A DNA stretch of 64,000 nucleotides, from positions 1 to 64,000 of the forward strand of contig NZ_JAAGWG010000026.1 of NCBI RefSeq assembly GCF_010682065.1, given 5' to 3'. The notes under the pieces are model-generated. The model was not told the DNA's origin. It was given only the letters and a program-made list of their open reading frames with translations, and ran no database searches. Both the position numbers and the translations under genes were made by a program. This document shows positions 48,329 to 57,245 of this stretch, piece by piece (the stretch's first letter is position 1; every line of letters starts with the position of its first letter). The stretch comes from Blastococcus saxobsidens. Its GTDB lineage: Bacteria; Actinomycetota; Actinomycetes; Mycobacteriales; Geodermatophilaceae.

Positions 48329-48900
48329 CCCCGCCCGACGGCAGCTCGGTCCGCGCCGCCGTCGGAGCGGTGCGGCAGCTGCTCGACCGGGTGCCGGACG
48401 GGAACGCCGACGTCCCGGCCATGGGCTGCTCGGTGACCGCCGTGGCCGGGCACCTCAACAGCTGCCTGGCGTTCTACGCCCACGACCTGGCCGCCGGGCC
48501 CGCCGACGTGAGCGGCATGACCGTGGAGCCCCGCCCGGACGCCTTGCTGGCCGAGCTGACCGCGGGGCTGGCCGCGTGGGCCGAGGTGCTGGCCCGCACC
48601 GTCGACGCGGCACGCCCCGACGACCGCGGCAGCCACTCCGACGGGATCGCCGACGCCGCCGGGTTCGCCGCCATCGGCTGCGCGGAGCTGCTCGTGCACG
48701 GCACCGACGTCGCCGCAGCCCTGGACCTGGCCTGGGAGCCGCCGGCGGAGGTGGCTGCCGCCGTCCGGGCCCGGCTGTTCCCCGAGGTGCCTGCCACGGA
48801 CGACCCGGTCGCCGATCTGCTCTGGGCCACCGGCCGGCTGGAGCTGCCGGGGCGCCCGCGCCGGACCGGGTGGAGCTACGCGATGGCGCCGTCCGCCTAG
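48325..48900 (+). CDS. Maleylpyruvate isomerase N-domain (DinB-like, mycothiol-type) protein
   Basis: A 191-residue MDMPI_N/DinB-like protein: MGCSVTAVAGHLNSCLAFYAHDL carries the first metal-site His, and IGCAELLVHGTDVAAALDL the second. The C-terminal WATGRLELPGRPRRTGW is typical of the TIGR03086-like actinobacterial group. Enzyme activity is not known. The GTG overlaps the rpiB stop by four bases, so the two are coupled. The 3' end overlaps the convergent acetyltransferase gene by four bases. Confidence 0.8.
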   Translation: MTPPDGSSVRAAVGAVRQLLDRVPDGNADVPAMGCSVTAVAGHLNSCLAFYAHDLAAGPADVSGMTVEPRPDALLAELTAGLAAWAEVLARTVDAARPDDRGSHSDGIADAAGFAAIGCAELLVHGTDVAAALDLAWEPPAEVAAAVRARLFPEVPATDDPVADLLWATGRLELPGRPRRTGWSYAMAPSA

Positions 48901-50141
48901 AAGTCCTCCGAGGCCGCGGGCGCGACCGGCCAGCCGAACGCCGTGGCGGCCAGCGTCACCGCGCCGGGGCTCACCTCGGTCACCCGTCCGGCGCCCTGCA
49001 GCGTGGCCAGCGAGACGCCCCCGAGGTAGGCCGCGGACAGCGCCTCGATGCCGAGCACGAGGTCGGGGTCGCGGTCGGTCGGCCCGCAGTAGGCGCCGGC
49101 CGGGTGACCCGACAGCCGCCAGCGGCCGTCGTTCCACGGGCAGAACGCGTCGCGCACCTCCAGCACGAGGTCGATCGGGGCCGGGTAGCGCCGCGCGGCC
49201 AGCGCCCGGCCGACGTCGACCAGCCGCACCCACAGCGCGTCCACGGGGCGGGCGTGCAGCGCACGGGAGTCGTGCAGCAGGTGGCGCAGCGGGTCGTCGG
49301 CACCGGCGTTCGGCGCCTGCACCGTGCGCACCAGGTCGATGCCCAGCAGGAACTGCCACAGCGCGGCGTAGCCGGCCGTGGACGCGGCCCGCACGTCCTC
49401 GACGGTGAGCGTGCTCTCCGGCTCGCCCGCGTCGCTCCACGACGACTTGACGCGGTAGGTGGCGTACCCGGTCACCGCGCCGTCGGCCTCGGTGTGCAGG
49501 GCGTACTGCCGCGCGGTCGCGCCGTGCCGCTGCTCCGGGTCGTCGACGAGGGCGCGGGTCCACCACCGCTCGTCGCGGGCGGTGTTGCCCGGCACGAACC
49601 GGCGCACCGCCTCGTGCACCGCCGCGGCCGGCCCGCGGAACTCGTCCTCCTCGACCAGCCGCACCCGCCCGCTGCCGGTGTCGACGTCGTCGCGGAGGCG
49701 CAGCCGTTCGGTCCTGCCGGTCCAGCCGCCCTTCCAGGAGGCGGGGGCGTAGCCGAACCGGCCGTAGATCGATGCCTCCGCCGCCCACAGCGCGGCCACC
49801 GGCTCGCGCTCCTGCTCGTGCAGCTCGGTCAGCTGCCGGCGCATCATCGCCGTGAGGATGCCGCGGCGGCGGTGGGTGGGGGCGACGGTGACCCAGGTGA
49901 CGCCGGCGGTCGGCACCACGGCGCCGGGCACCGTCATCTGCAGGCTGTAGATGCCCGACGTCGCGACGACCCGGCCGTCCTCGACGATGCCCAGCGACCG
50001 GTCCAGCTCGGCCACCGGGGAGGGCGACTCCTGGTACGGGCCCGAGGGCGGGTCCCCGAACGCCGCGCCGAGAGCGCGCTTGAGCGCCGGCCACTCGTCG
50101 GTGGTGAGGGGGCGCAGCCGGGCGGAGACGTCGTCGGTCAC
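48897..50141 (-). CDS. Eis-type GNAT N-acetyltransferase
   Basis: A 414-residue acetyltransferase of the Eis family, with a tandem GNAT fold plus a sterol-carrier-like C-terminal domain. The acetyl-CoA loop is VTVAPTHRRRGILTAMM, followed by ASIYGRFGYAPAS. The last residue is Phe (ASEDF), whose carboxylate acts as the catalytic base in Eis. Mycobacterial Eis acetylates aminoglycosides and proteins; this homologue is distant, so its substrate is open. Starts at GTG 50141. Confidence 0.85.
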   Translation of the reverse strand: MTDDVSARLRPLTTDEWPALKRALGAAFGDPPSGPYQESPSPVAELDRSLGIVEDGRVVATSGIYSLQMTVPGAVVPTAGVTWVTVAPTHRRRGILTAMMRRQLTELHEQEREPVAALWAAEASIYGRFGYAPASWKGGWTGRTERLRLRDDVDTGSGRVRLVEEDEFRGPAAAVHEAVRRFVPGNTARDERWWTRALVDDPEQRHGATARQYALHTEADGAVTGYATYRVKSSWSDAGEPESTLTVEDVRAASTAGYAALWQFLLGIDLVRTVQAPNAGADDPLRHLLHDSRALHARPVDALWVRLVDVGRALAARRYPAPIDLVLEVRDAFCPWNDGRWRLSGHPAGAYCGPTDRDPDLVLGIEALSAAYLGGVSLATLQGAGRVTEVSPGAVTLAATAFGWPVAPAASEDF

Positions 50142-50299
50142 GGGTCGTGTCTACCTCCCGGGTCCGACGTCGGGCCAACCGATATCGGTCCCGCGGCGAT
50201 CACGGCGGGTGCGGCCCGGGCCGACGGCGGGGTGCGCCGGCTGCCCGGGGCGTACCGCGAGCACTTCTGGGGGCGCCCGCGCGGTGTCATGCTGCGCCG

Positions 50300-50503
50300 A
50301 TGGACCCGGAGCAGCGGCCGATCGGCTGGTGGGTGAAGCGGCTGGGCACCCTGCTCGACGAGGCCGTGGACGCCGTCGTCGCCGGTGAGGAACTGACCCG
50401 GCAGCATGTCGTGGACGGGCTGTCCCGGCAGGAGTACGAGCGGACCGTGCTGGTGCTCAGCAGGATGGTCGGGAACGTCGAGCGCGCGCTCGGGCGCGGG
50501 TGA
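50300..50503 (+). CDS. Short MarR-like protein, probable internally deleted remnant
   Basis: A 67-residue open frame. Residues 1-33 (EQRPIGWWVKRLGTLLDEAVDAVV then LTRQH) resemble the N-terminus of actinobacterial MarR regulators, and 41-64 (LSRQEYERTVLVLSRMVGNVE) resemble their C-terminal helix, while the DNA-binding winged helix between is missing. It may still dimerise with a full-length MarR. It overlaps the YjbR start by four bases. No ribosome site is visible. Confidence 0.5.
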   Translation: MDPEQRPIGWWVKRLGTLLDEAVDAVVAGEELTRQHVVDGLSRQEYERTVLVLSRMVGNVERALGRG

Positions 50504-50871
50504 GCCGCGTGCCCGCCACCTCCGCCGACGTCCGGGCCGCCGGGCTCGCCCTGCCCGAGGCCACCGAGCGCCCGGCCTGGGACATGGCCTGCCTGCGGGT
50601 GCGGGACAAGATCTTCGCCTCGATGCCCCCGGACGGGACCTGGGTGGCGATCAGGCTGGCCGAGGGCGAGAACCACGGGCTGGCCGCCGAGCGCCCGGCC
50701 GTATTCTCGGTGCCGCAGCACTACCGGAACTCCTCGATGGTCGTCGTCGACCTGGCCGTGGTCGACCGGGACGAGCTGACCGAGCTGCTCATCGAGGCGT
50801 GGCGGCTGCGGGCACCGGCCCGGCTGCGGGCCGCCTTCGACGCGGCGCCGGGCGCTCAGCCGCGCAGGTAG
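50500..50871 (+). CDS. MmcQ/YjbR family DNA-binding protein
   Basis: A 123-residue YjbR-fold protein: ALPEATERPAWDMACLRVRDKIFASMPPDGTW and AVFSVPQHYRNSSMVVVDL contain the CyaY-like strands of the family. Members are annotated as DNA-binding, but the role is uncertain. GTG start at 50500, overlapping the MarR-like stop; the 3' end overlaps the response regulator on the other strand by 16 bases. Confidence 0.8.
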   Translation: MSRVPATSADVRAAGLALPEATERPAWDMACLRVRDKIFASMPPDGTWVAIRLAEGENHGLAAERPAVFSVPQHYRNSSMVVVDLAVVDRDELTELLIEAWRLRAPARLRAAFDAAPGAQPRR

Positions 50872-51524
50872 GCCAGCGTGGCCAGCACCCGGCGGTGCTG
50901 GTCCTCGTCGGGGGCCAGGCCGAGCTTGGCGAAGATGTGCTGGGTGTGCTTCTCCACCGCGCCGGGGGTGACCACCAGGGTCCGGGCGATCGCGGTGTTG
51001 GAGTGCCCCTCCGCGATCAGCCCCAGCACCTCCCGTTCGCGTGGGGTCAGCCGGCGCACCGGGTCGTCGGAGCGGCGGCGGGCGAACAGCTGGGACACCA
51101 CCTGCGGGTCGAGCGCCGTGCCGCCGCCGACGACGTCCTCCAGCGCGGTGAGGAACGCGTCGACGTCGGCCACCCGGTCCTTGAGCAGGTAGCCGACGCC
51201 GCCGGCGCCGTCGGCCAGCAGCTCGTCGGCGTAGGCCACCTCGACGTACTGGGAGAGGACCAGGACCGCGGTGCCGGGCACCGAGCGGCGCGCCTCGACC
51301 GCCGCCCGCAGCCCCTCGTCGGTGTGGGTCGGGGGCATCCGGACGTCGACGACGGCGACGTCCGGCCGGAGCTCGGTGACCGCGCGGACCAGCGATTCGC
51401 CATCACCCACCGCGGCCACCACCTCGGTGCCGGCCTCCTCGAGCAGCCGGACCAGGCCCTCCCGCAGCAGCACCGAGTCGTCGGCCAGGACCACCCGCAG
51501 CGGCCGGCCCGGCGGTCGGCTCAC
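50856..51524 (-). CDS. NarL/LuxR-type response regulator
   Basis: A 222-residue response regulator. The receiver has the acidic pocket LADDS (13-17), phosphoacceptor D60 in VAVVDVRMPP, the switch residue in VLVLSQY and Lys in YLLKDR; the C-terminal LuxR helix-turn-helix is RRLTPREREVLGLIAEGHSNTAIARTL. The GTG at 51524 overlaps the histidine kinase stop by four bases. It should be phosphorylated by that kinase; target promoters are unknown. Confidence 0.92.
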   Translation of the reverse strand: MSRPPGRPLRVVLADDSVLLREGLVRLLEEAGTEVVAAVGDGESLVRAVTELRPDVAVVDVRMPPTHTDEGLRAAVEARRSVPGTAVLVLSQYVEVAYADELLADGAGGVGYLLKDRVADVDAFLTALEDVVGGGTALDPQVVSQLFARRRSDDPVRRLTPREREVLGLIAEGHSNTAIARTLVVTPGAVEKHTQHIFAKLGLAPDEDQHRRVLATLAYLRG

Positions 51525-52834
51525 GTGCACGGGAGGTCCGCGGTGAGCCGGGTGGGGCCGCCTCGGGGGCTGTCGACGCCGAGTGTGCCGTCCACGGCCT
51601 GCAGCCGGTCGGCCAGCCCGGCGAGGCCGTGCCCGGGGGCGAGGACCGCGCCGCCGGAGCCGTCGTCCTCCACCACGACGCGCAGCCGGTCGCCGGAGCA
51701 GCTCAGCGCCACCCGGCAGATGCCGGCGTCGCTGTGCTTGGCGACGTTGGCCAGCGCCTCGCTGACGACGAAGTAGGCGGTGTTCTCGGTGACCGGCGCC
51801 AGCCGCTCCGCGGGCAGGTCGACGGCGAGGTCGACCGGCACGGGGGAGCGGGCGGCCAGCGCCGCGAGGGCGGCGGCGAGACCGCGGTCGGCGAGCACCG
51901 GCGGGGCGATGCCGCGGGAGAGGGCACGCAGCTCCTCCAGCGTCTCCCGGGCCAGGCCGGCCGCCTCGCCCAGCGTGGCGCGGGCGGCGTCGGGGTCGCG
52001 GTCGAGCTGCCGCTGGGCGCGCGAGAGGTCCATGCCGAGGCGGACCAGGCGCTGCTGCGGACCGTCGTGGATGTCGCGCTCGAGCCGGCGCAGCGCGACC
52101 GCCTCGGCGGCGACGGCGGCGTCGCGACCCTCGGCCAGCCGGCCGATCTCGGCCTGCGTGGCGGCGCGGGAGGTGAGCATCACGCGGGCGAGGTGGGCCT
52201 GCAGCAGGGCGACGCCGCGGACGGCGAGCGGCAGCAGGACGGCGAAGAGCAGGCCGACGCCGACGTACGCCACGACGCGGCGGCCGGCGGTCGACTCGAA
52301 GCCGAGCAGCTCCAGCAGGTCGTAGTTCTGCGGATCGCGGGAGGCGTCGGGCAGCGCCCAGTCCCACGCCCAGTAGGTCAGGCCGCCGAGCGCGCCGGCC
52401 CACATCGTCACCGTGACGACGAACCCGAGGATCGCCAGCGGGAACCGGAGCAGCGCGTGCAGGGCGTCCAGCCAGGTCTGCGGGTCCCGCAGCGGGGTGA
52501 GGAGCCTGCCGACAGCCGAGCCCTGCGGCACCCGGTACGCGGGGGAGGGCACCGGACGGCCCAGGACGGCGGGCAGCCAGGCCCGCTCGACGGTGGCGAA
52601 CCCGCGGGCGGCCATCAGCGTGGCGGCCAGCACGGCCACGCCCACCCAGATGACCAGCAGGCCGGCCCCGAGCGCGAGCCCGGTGAGGACGACGACGAAG
52701 GCGGCGACGCCCACCGGGAAGTTCGTCAGGGTGTAGCCGGTGTCGATGCCGAGTTGGCGGACGCGGCCGCGCACCCCGGTCGGGGCGGGTGCGGTGGCCG
52801 GCAGAGCGGGCTGGACGAGCGTGTCCGTGGTCAT
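51521..52834 (-). CDS. Sensor histidine kinase (HisKA_3 type)
   Basis: Membrane sensor kinase of 437 residues. Membrane helices are at about 40-72, 130-155 and 190-212, forming the putative sensor domain with little extracytoplasmic loop. The dimerisation/phosphoacceptor motif is RDIHDGPQQR with H256, and the ATPase domain has NVAKHSDAG, DDGSGG and GHGLAGLADRL. It is the NarX/DesK-like type that pairs with the downstream LuxR-type regulator. Its signal may be membrane-derived; unknown. Confidence 0.9.
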   Translation of the reverse strand: MTTDTLVQPALPATAPAPTGVRGRVRQLGIDTGYTLTNFPVGVAAFVVVLTGLALGAGLLVIWVGVAVLAATLMAARGFATVERAWLPAVLGRPVPSPAYRVPQGSAVGRLLTPLRDPQTWLDALHALLRFPLAILGFVVTVTMWAGALGGLTYWAWDWALPDASRDPQNYDLLELLGFESTAGRRVVAYVGVGLLFAVLLPLAVRGVALLQAHLARVMLTSRAATQAEIGRLAEGRDAAVAAEAVALRRLERDIHDGPQQRLVRLGMDLSRAQRQLDRDPDAARATLGEAAGLARETLEELRALSRGIAPPVLADRGLAAALAALAARSPVPVDLAVDLPAERLAPVTENTAYFVVSEALANVAKHSDAGICRVALSCSGDRLRVVVEDDGSGGAVLAPGHGLAGLADRLQAVDGTLGVDSPRGGPTRLTADLPCT

Positions 52835-53069
52835 GACGTCGAGCCTGCTGGCCGGGCCGCCGGGATCCCATCCCGCTGACTGGCCTCCTCGTGGTCGGGC
52901 CGGCCCGACTCCTGGTGCACCGTCATCTCGACGTAGATGCTCCTGGCCGGGCGCGGGCGGTGTCCAGCAGCGCGCGCCGGGTGTCCCTCTCGCTAGGGTC
53001 GAACGCTGACCGCGCCGTCGTCGCCGTGCTCCCTGCACCAGCGCCGCGCGGGGAACGGAGGACGCCCTC

Positions 53070-54707
53070 GTGCGCTCCCGCACGCTGCCCCTGGTCCTGT
53101 GTGCCGTCCTGGTCTCCGGCTGCACCGGCGACGGTGACGACGAACCCGGCGGCGAGGAGTCCGCCGTCGTCGGCGCGTCCGCACCGGAGGAGCGGCTGAC
53201 CGTGGTCGCCGATCCGGATCCGGTGGCCGCCGCCGTCGGCACCAGCCGCGCGCTCTTCGAGCGGTCCGACGTCGTGGTGGTCGCCCGTGCGGTCGACAGC
53301 GCGGGAGTGCTGCTGGGCTCGTCGGCCGCCGTGGGCCTCGGGGTGCCGCTGCTGGTGGTCGACGGGGCGGACGACGGCGCCGTGACCGAAGAGCTGGACC
53401 GGCTGGGTGCCACCGACGTCCTCGTCGTGGGCGACGCGGAGCTGCCGGCCGGCGACGGCGGGCCCGAGGTCCTGGCGGTGCCGGCCACGGTCGCCGCCGT
53501 CGGCGAGGCGACCGGCCTGGACCTGGGCGACGCCGATCCCGTGCCGGCCGACGGCGACAACGCCGCCGCCGCGGTGGCCGCGCTGGACCGCGACGATCCG
53601 GTCGCCCTGCTGCCGGAGGGTGCGGAGCCGTCCGGGGAACCCGTCGACGGCTCGCTGCCCGCGGTGGAGCCGGCCGAGCCGCTGGAGGACGTCGTCGTGC
53701 TGGCCACCGGCGACTCGCCGGCCGGGATCGCCACCGCCCGTGCGGCCGGGGCCCGGGTGGTGCTCACCGGCGGGGCGACCGACCCGCGGGCGTCGGCCGA
53801 CCTGGTCGATGCCCTGGCCGAGCAGCCGGAGGCCTCGGTGGTCGCGCTCGGAGGCGGCTTCGCCGACGAGGACGGGCTGGAGTGGAAGACGGCGACGGCG
53901 GCCACCGGCGAGCAGCTGCCGGGCGGCGGGCAGCTGGTGTTCCCCGGGCGGCTGCTCATCGCGCTCTACGGGCACCCCGGCACCGGGGCGCTCGGCCTGA
54001 TGGGCGAGCAGCCGCTGGACGCGGCGATCGAGCGGGCCCGTGCGTACGCCGCTGAGTACGAGCCGCTGGTGGAGGAGACGGTGGTGCCGACCTTCGAGAT
54101 CATCGCGACGGTCGCGTCGTCGTCGGCCGGGGACGACGGCGACTACTCGGCCGAGGCCGACGTGGAGTTCCTGCGGCCCTGGGTCGAGGCGGCCGGCGAG
54201 GCCGGGATGTACGTGGTGCTGGACCTGCAGCCGGGGCGCACCGACTTCGTCACCCAGGCCGAGCTGTACCGCTCCCTGCTGGAGCTGCCGCACGTCGGCC
54301 TGGCCCTGGACCCGGAGTGGCGGCTCGGTCCCGGCGAGGTGCACCTGGAGCAGATCGGCTCGGTCGAGGTCGAGGAGGTCAACCGGGTCGTGACCTGGCT
54401 GGCCGACCTGACCCGGGAGAACGAGCTGCCGCAGAAGCTGCTGGTCCTGCACCAGTTCCGGCTGGACATGCTGCCGGGGCGGGAGCGGGTGGACCTGAGC
54501 CGCGACGAACTGGCCGTGATGGTGCACGCCGACGGCCAGGGCGGTCAGCCCGACAAGCAGGCCACCTGGGCGGCGCTGCGCCGGGAGGCCCCCGAAGGGC
54601 TGTGGTGGGGCTGGAAGAACTTCATCGACGAGGACCTGCCGATGCTCACGCCGGAGCAGACGATCAGCGGTGTGGAGCCCGATCCTCAGCTGATCAGCTA
54701 CCAGTAG
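53070..54707 (+). CDS. Secreted lipoprotein with CWB2-like region and C-terminal TIM-barrel-like domain
   Basis: Lipoprotein of 545 residues: lipobox VSGC with Cys19 and a Gly/Asp/Glu-rich linker. Residues about 50-290 resemble the cell wall-binding repeat 2 (CWB2) fold, seen in RALFERSDVVVVARA, GVPLLVVDG and LDRLGATDVLVVGD. The C-terminal part (about 290-545; YGHPGTGALGLMGEQ, TFEIIATVAS, MYVVLDLQPG, ALDPEWRLGPGE) looks like a TIM-barrel glycosidase-like domain. It may hold to cell-wall polymers and cut a glycan; this is inference. GTG start with GGAGGA upstream. Confidence 0.75.
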   Translation: MRSRTLPLVLCAVLVSGCTGDGDDEPGGEESAVVGASAPEERLTVVADPDPVAAAVGTSRALFERSDVVVVARAVDSAGVLLGSSAAVGLGVPLLVVDGADDGAVTEELDRLGATDVLVVGDAELPAGDGGPEVLAVPATVAAVGEATGLDLGDADPVPADGDNAAAAVAALDRDDPVALLPEGAEPSGEPVDGSLPAVEPAEPLEDVVVLATGDSPAGIATARAAGARVVLTGGATDPRASADLVDALAEQPEASVVALGGGFADEDGLEWKTATAATGEQLPGGGQLVFPGRLLIALYGHPGTGALGLMGEQPLDAAIERARAYAAEYEPLVEETVVPTFEIIATVASSSAGDDGDYSAEADVEFLRPWVEAAGEAGMYVVLDLQPGRTDFVTQAELYRSLLELPHVGLALDPEWRLGPGEVHLEQIGSVEVEEVNRVVTWLADLTRENELPQKLLVLHQFRLDMLPGRERVDLSRDELAVMVHADGQGGQPDKQATWAALRREAPEGLWWGWKNFIDEDLPMLTPEQTISGVEPDPQLISYQ

Positions 54708-54779
54708 GGCCCGACCCCTCCCGTTCTGTCGGCGGGCTGTGGTGTGCTGGCTTCCACATCGATCCCGGAGGTGGTGCAG

Positions 54780-55763
54780 GTGACCAGCGTCGCGCTCGGC
54801 CCGACCGATCAGCTCGACCCACGGCTGCTGGAGCACCGGCGCGAGCTCACCGGTTACTGCTACCGGATGCTCGGCTCGATCTTCGACGCCGAGGACGCGG
54901 TGCAGGAGACGATGGTCCGCGCGTGGCGGGGGATCGCCGACTTCGAGGGCCGGTCGGCGGTGCGCTCCTGGCTCTACCGGATCGCCACCAACGTCTGCCT
55001 CGACCAGCTCTCCGGTCGGCAGCGGCGGGCGCTGCCGATGGACCTGTCGGGCTCGCCGTACCCGCCGGTGGAGGCGTCGCTGGCCGGCCGGCTCCCGGCC
55101 TCGGCCTGGGTCGAGCCGGTGCTCGACCGCCAGGTGATCCCGGAGGACGGCGACCCCGCCGAGCAGGCGGTGGCACGCGAGTCGATCCGGCTGGCCTTCG
55201 TCGCGGCGCTGCAGCACCTGCCCCCGCGCCAGCGGGCGGTGCTGATCCTCCGGGAGGTGCTGCGCTGGAAGGCCGAGGAGGTCGCCCAGCTGCTGGACAC
55301 CACGGTGGCGTCGGTGAACAGCGCGTTGCAGCGGGCACGCGCGACGCTGGCCGACCTCGAGGGGCGTCCGGCGCCGCGGTCGCTGGACTCCGAGGACAAG
55401 GCCTTGCTGGCGCGTTACCTCGACGCCTTCGAGCGCTACGACATCGACGCGTTCGTGCAGCTGCTGCACGAGGACGCCACCCAGCACATGCCGCCGTTCG
55501 AGATGTGGCTCCAGGGCCGGGAGGACATCGGCGCCTGGATGGTGACGCCTCCGGCGAGCAGCTGCCGCGGCTCGAAGCTGATCCAGACGTCGGCGAACGG
55601 GACGCCGGCCTTCGCCCAGTACCGCCCCGCGGAGGGTGGTGGTCACCTGCCCTGGGGTCTGCACGTGCTGGAGATCGAGGACGGCCGGATCGCCCACATC
55701 TCCAGCTTCCTGAACCTCGACTGCGAGCTGTTCGCCGCGCTGGGCCTGCCGACGTCGCTGTAG
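54780..55763 (+). CDS. ECF sigma factor with C-terminal SnoaL-like domain
   Basis: Sigma factor of 327 residues. Region 2 (LTGYCYRMLGSIFDAEDAVQETMVRAW) and region 4 (LPPRQRAVLILREVLRWKAEEVAQLL, with TTVASVNSALQRARATL) are followed by an extra domain of about 120 residues (LARYLDAFERYDIDAFVQLLHEDATQ) of the SnoaL/NTF2 type. Such fused domains regulate the sigma factor in cis in the SigG/SigJ-like groups, which lack a classic anti-sigma factor. The GTG at 54780 has GGAGGTGG upstream. Convergent with the unknown cassette. Confidence 0.88.
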   Translation: MTSVALGPTDQLDPRLLEHRRELTGYCYRMLGSIFDAEDAVQETMVRAWRGIADFEGRSAVRSWLYRIATNVCLDQLSGRQRRALPMDLSGSPYPPVEASLAGRLPASAWVEPVLDRQVIPEDGDPAEQAVARESIRLAFVAALQHLPPRQRAVLILREVLRWKAEEVAQLLDTTVASVNSALQRARATLADLEGRPAPRSLDSEDKALLARYLDAFERYDIDAFVQLLHEDATQHMPPFEMWLQGREDIGAWMVTPPASSCRGSKLIQTSANGTPAFAQYRPAEGGGHLPWGLHVLEIEDGRIAHISSFLNLDCELFAALGLPTSL

Positions 55764-55808
55764 CGGCTGACCTCCGTGTCCGTCGCCAGCCCGGCGGTGC
55801 GGCCGCGG

Positions 55809-57245
55809 TCAGCGCCCAGGGCCGAACGACAGATGGAAGCCCGTATGCGCCCGGATGAAGCTCTCCATCGCGGCGACGGTGCGAGAGTCCTCGAACTGGT
55901 CGTCCGGTAGGTGCCGACGCCTGAGCGGACCCGTGCCGCTCAGGACGTCGTCGTATGCGCCGGCGACCACGGCGCCGACGAGGAGCCTCTCCGCCTGGTC
56001 CTGGGTCAGCCGCTCCGCGGACCAATGGAACCGCCCGCGGATGACCCGCAGGTACGGCCACGAGGGCAGCGGGGTCCCCCCGGTGAGGACGTGCAGAGCT
56101 GCCGGGCGACCGAGCGTGGTGCAGTAGTAGTGCGACACCCACTCGGGGGCCTGCCGGCGGACCGCCTGGACGTCGTTCGCGGCCTGGACGGCGGCGTCGA
56201 AGAACGCGCTCACGTCGTCACTCGCCCGCCGGACCGCTTCCTCGACCGTGCCGGCCGATGACAGGGGATGGCTCACCTGCCCCACCTCCAGGCCGGTGGC
56301 CGCGGTGATCTCCTGCTGCAGCCGGAGGACGGACGAGCGGTCCGGTGGTCGGCCGGCACGGAGATCGGGCAGGTCTCGCATCGCCGTCGCCGCACGGCGG
56401 AAGCGAGCCGGTGGATAGAGGTCAGCCAGCTGTGACATCCGTGCGTTGCGGTCGAGACCCGGGATGCTCGGATTGAGCGCCAGGTCGATGAGGAGGTGGA
56501 TGGTCTCGAACGACAGTTCGCGCCCAGCCAGCTCGGCGGCCTGCCGTATCGGTTCGGCGTAGCCGCCCGTCAGCTTGTGGTCCAGCTGACCATGGACACC
56601 ATCGGGCAGGATCTGGTGGAACGGTCCGGGTCGCAGCCCGGCTTCGTCGAGCAGGCTGGCGCACTCGAGCAGCAGTCGTGTCGAGAGCGCCGACCGGTCC
56701 ACCCGGAGGACCTTCTCGCGGCGATGGGCGACGGGCGGGAACCACGGTTCTCCGCTCCGCAACGGCTCCACGCCGATGGCTCCGGAGAGGCGGAGTTCGG
56801 TGAGGCAGTCGATGACGGCGGCTGGCAGGTCGAGCGTCGTCCCGTCGAGGCCTCGCGCATCGAACAGGAACCGGTGGGTCGCCAGCAGGTCCAGCCACTG
56901 CAAGGCCAGTTCTGCCACGTCGTCGTCCAACCACGGTGCCAGCGGGACGCCCTGCTCGAGCAGCGGCCGGCCGTCAGCTCTCGACTGCGCGGCATAGCGC
57001 CGTTGCCGGCCGTCCAGTCCATCGAGGAAACGTTGGGCGACCTCGTCCCGCTGCCGCCGGAGCAGGGTGAGGAGGACGCCGATGGTGGATCCGTGCCATC
57101 GGATCCAGTGGCCGTTCTCGTGAACCAGGCCGGTGTGCTGGCTGCCCACCGCGGTGAGGGCGTCGGCGTAGTCCTCCCGCATCGTGTCCATGAAGAGCAT
57201 GAAGCTCCTCAGGTCGAGCCGGGTCCGGGTATGCCCTCCGCTCAT
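55809..57245 (-). CDS. Unknown protein with HENGH motif, cassette gene
   Basis: A 478-residue soluble protein with no family I can name. Near the N-terminus the motif GLVHENGHWIRWHGSTIGVLL (given here in two parts: VHENGH at 41-46, then WIRWHGSTIG) has the HExxH shape of metal-binding sites and is followed by a helix. The rest is mostly helical and leucine-rich, with scattered conserved-looking blocks ([53 protein letters not shown]). Local GC is lower than in neighbours. The ATG overlaps the small upstream gene by four bases. Function unknown. Confidence 0.7.
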   Translation of the reverse strand: MSGGHTRTRLDLRSFMLFMDTMREDYADALTAVGSQHTGLVHENGHWIRWHGSTIGVLLTLLRRQRDEVAQRFLDGLDGRQRRYAAQSRADGRPLLEQGVPLAPWLDDDVAELALQWLDLLATHRFLFDARGLDGTTLDLPAAVIDCLTELRLSGAIGVEPLRSGEPWFPPVAHRREKVLRVDRSALSTRLLLECASLLDEAGLRPGPFHQILPDGVHGQLDHKLTGGYAEPIRQAAELAGRELSFETIHLLIDLALNPSIPGLDRNARMSQLADLYPPARFRRAATAMRDLPDLRAGRPPDRSSVLRLQQEITAATGLEVGQVSHPLSSAGTVEEAVRRASDDVSAFFDAAVQAANDVQAVRRQAPEWVSHYYCTTLGRPAALHVLTGGTPLPSWPYLRVIRGRFHWSAERLTQDQAERLLVGAVVAGAYDDVLSGTGPLRRRHLPDDQFEDSRTVAAMESFIRAHTGFHLSFGPGR

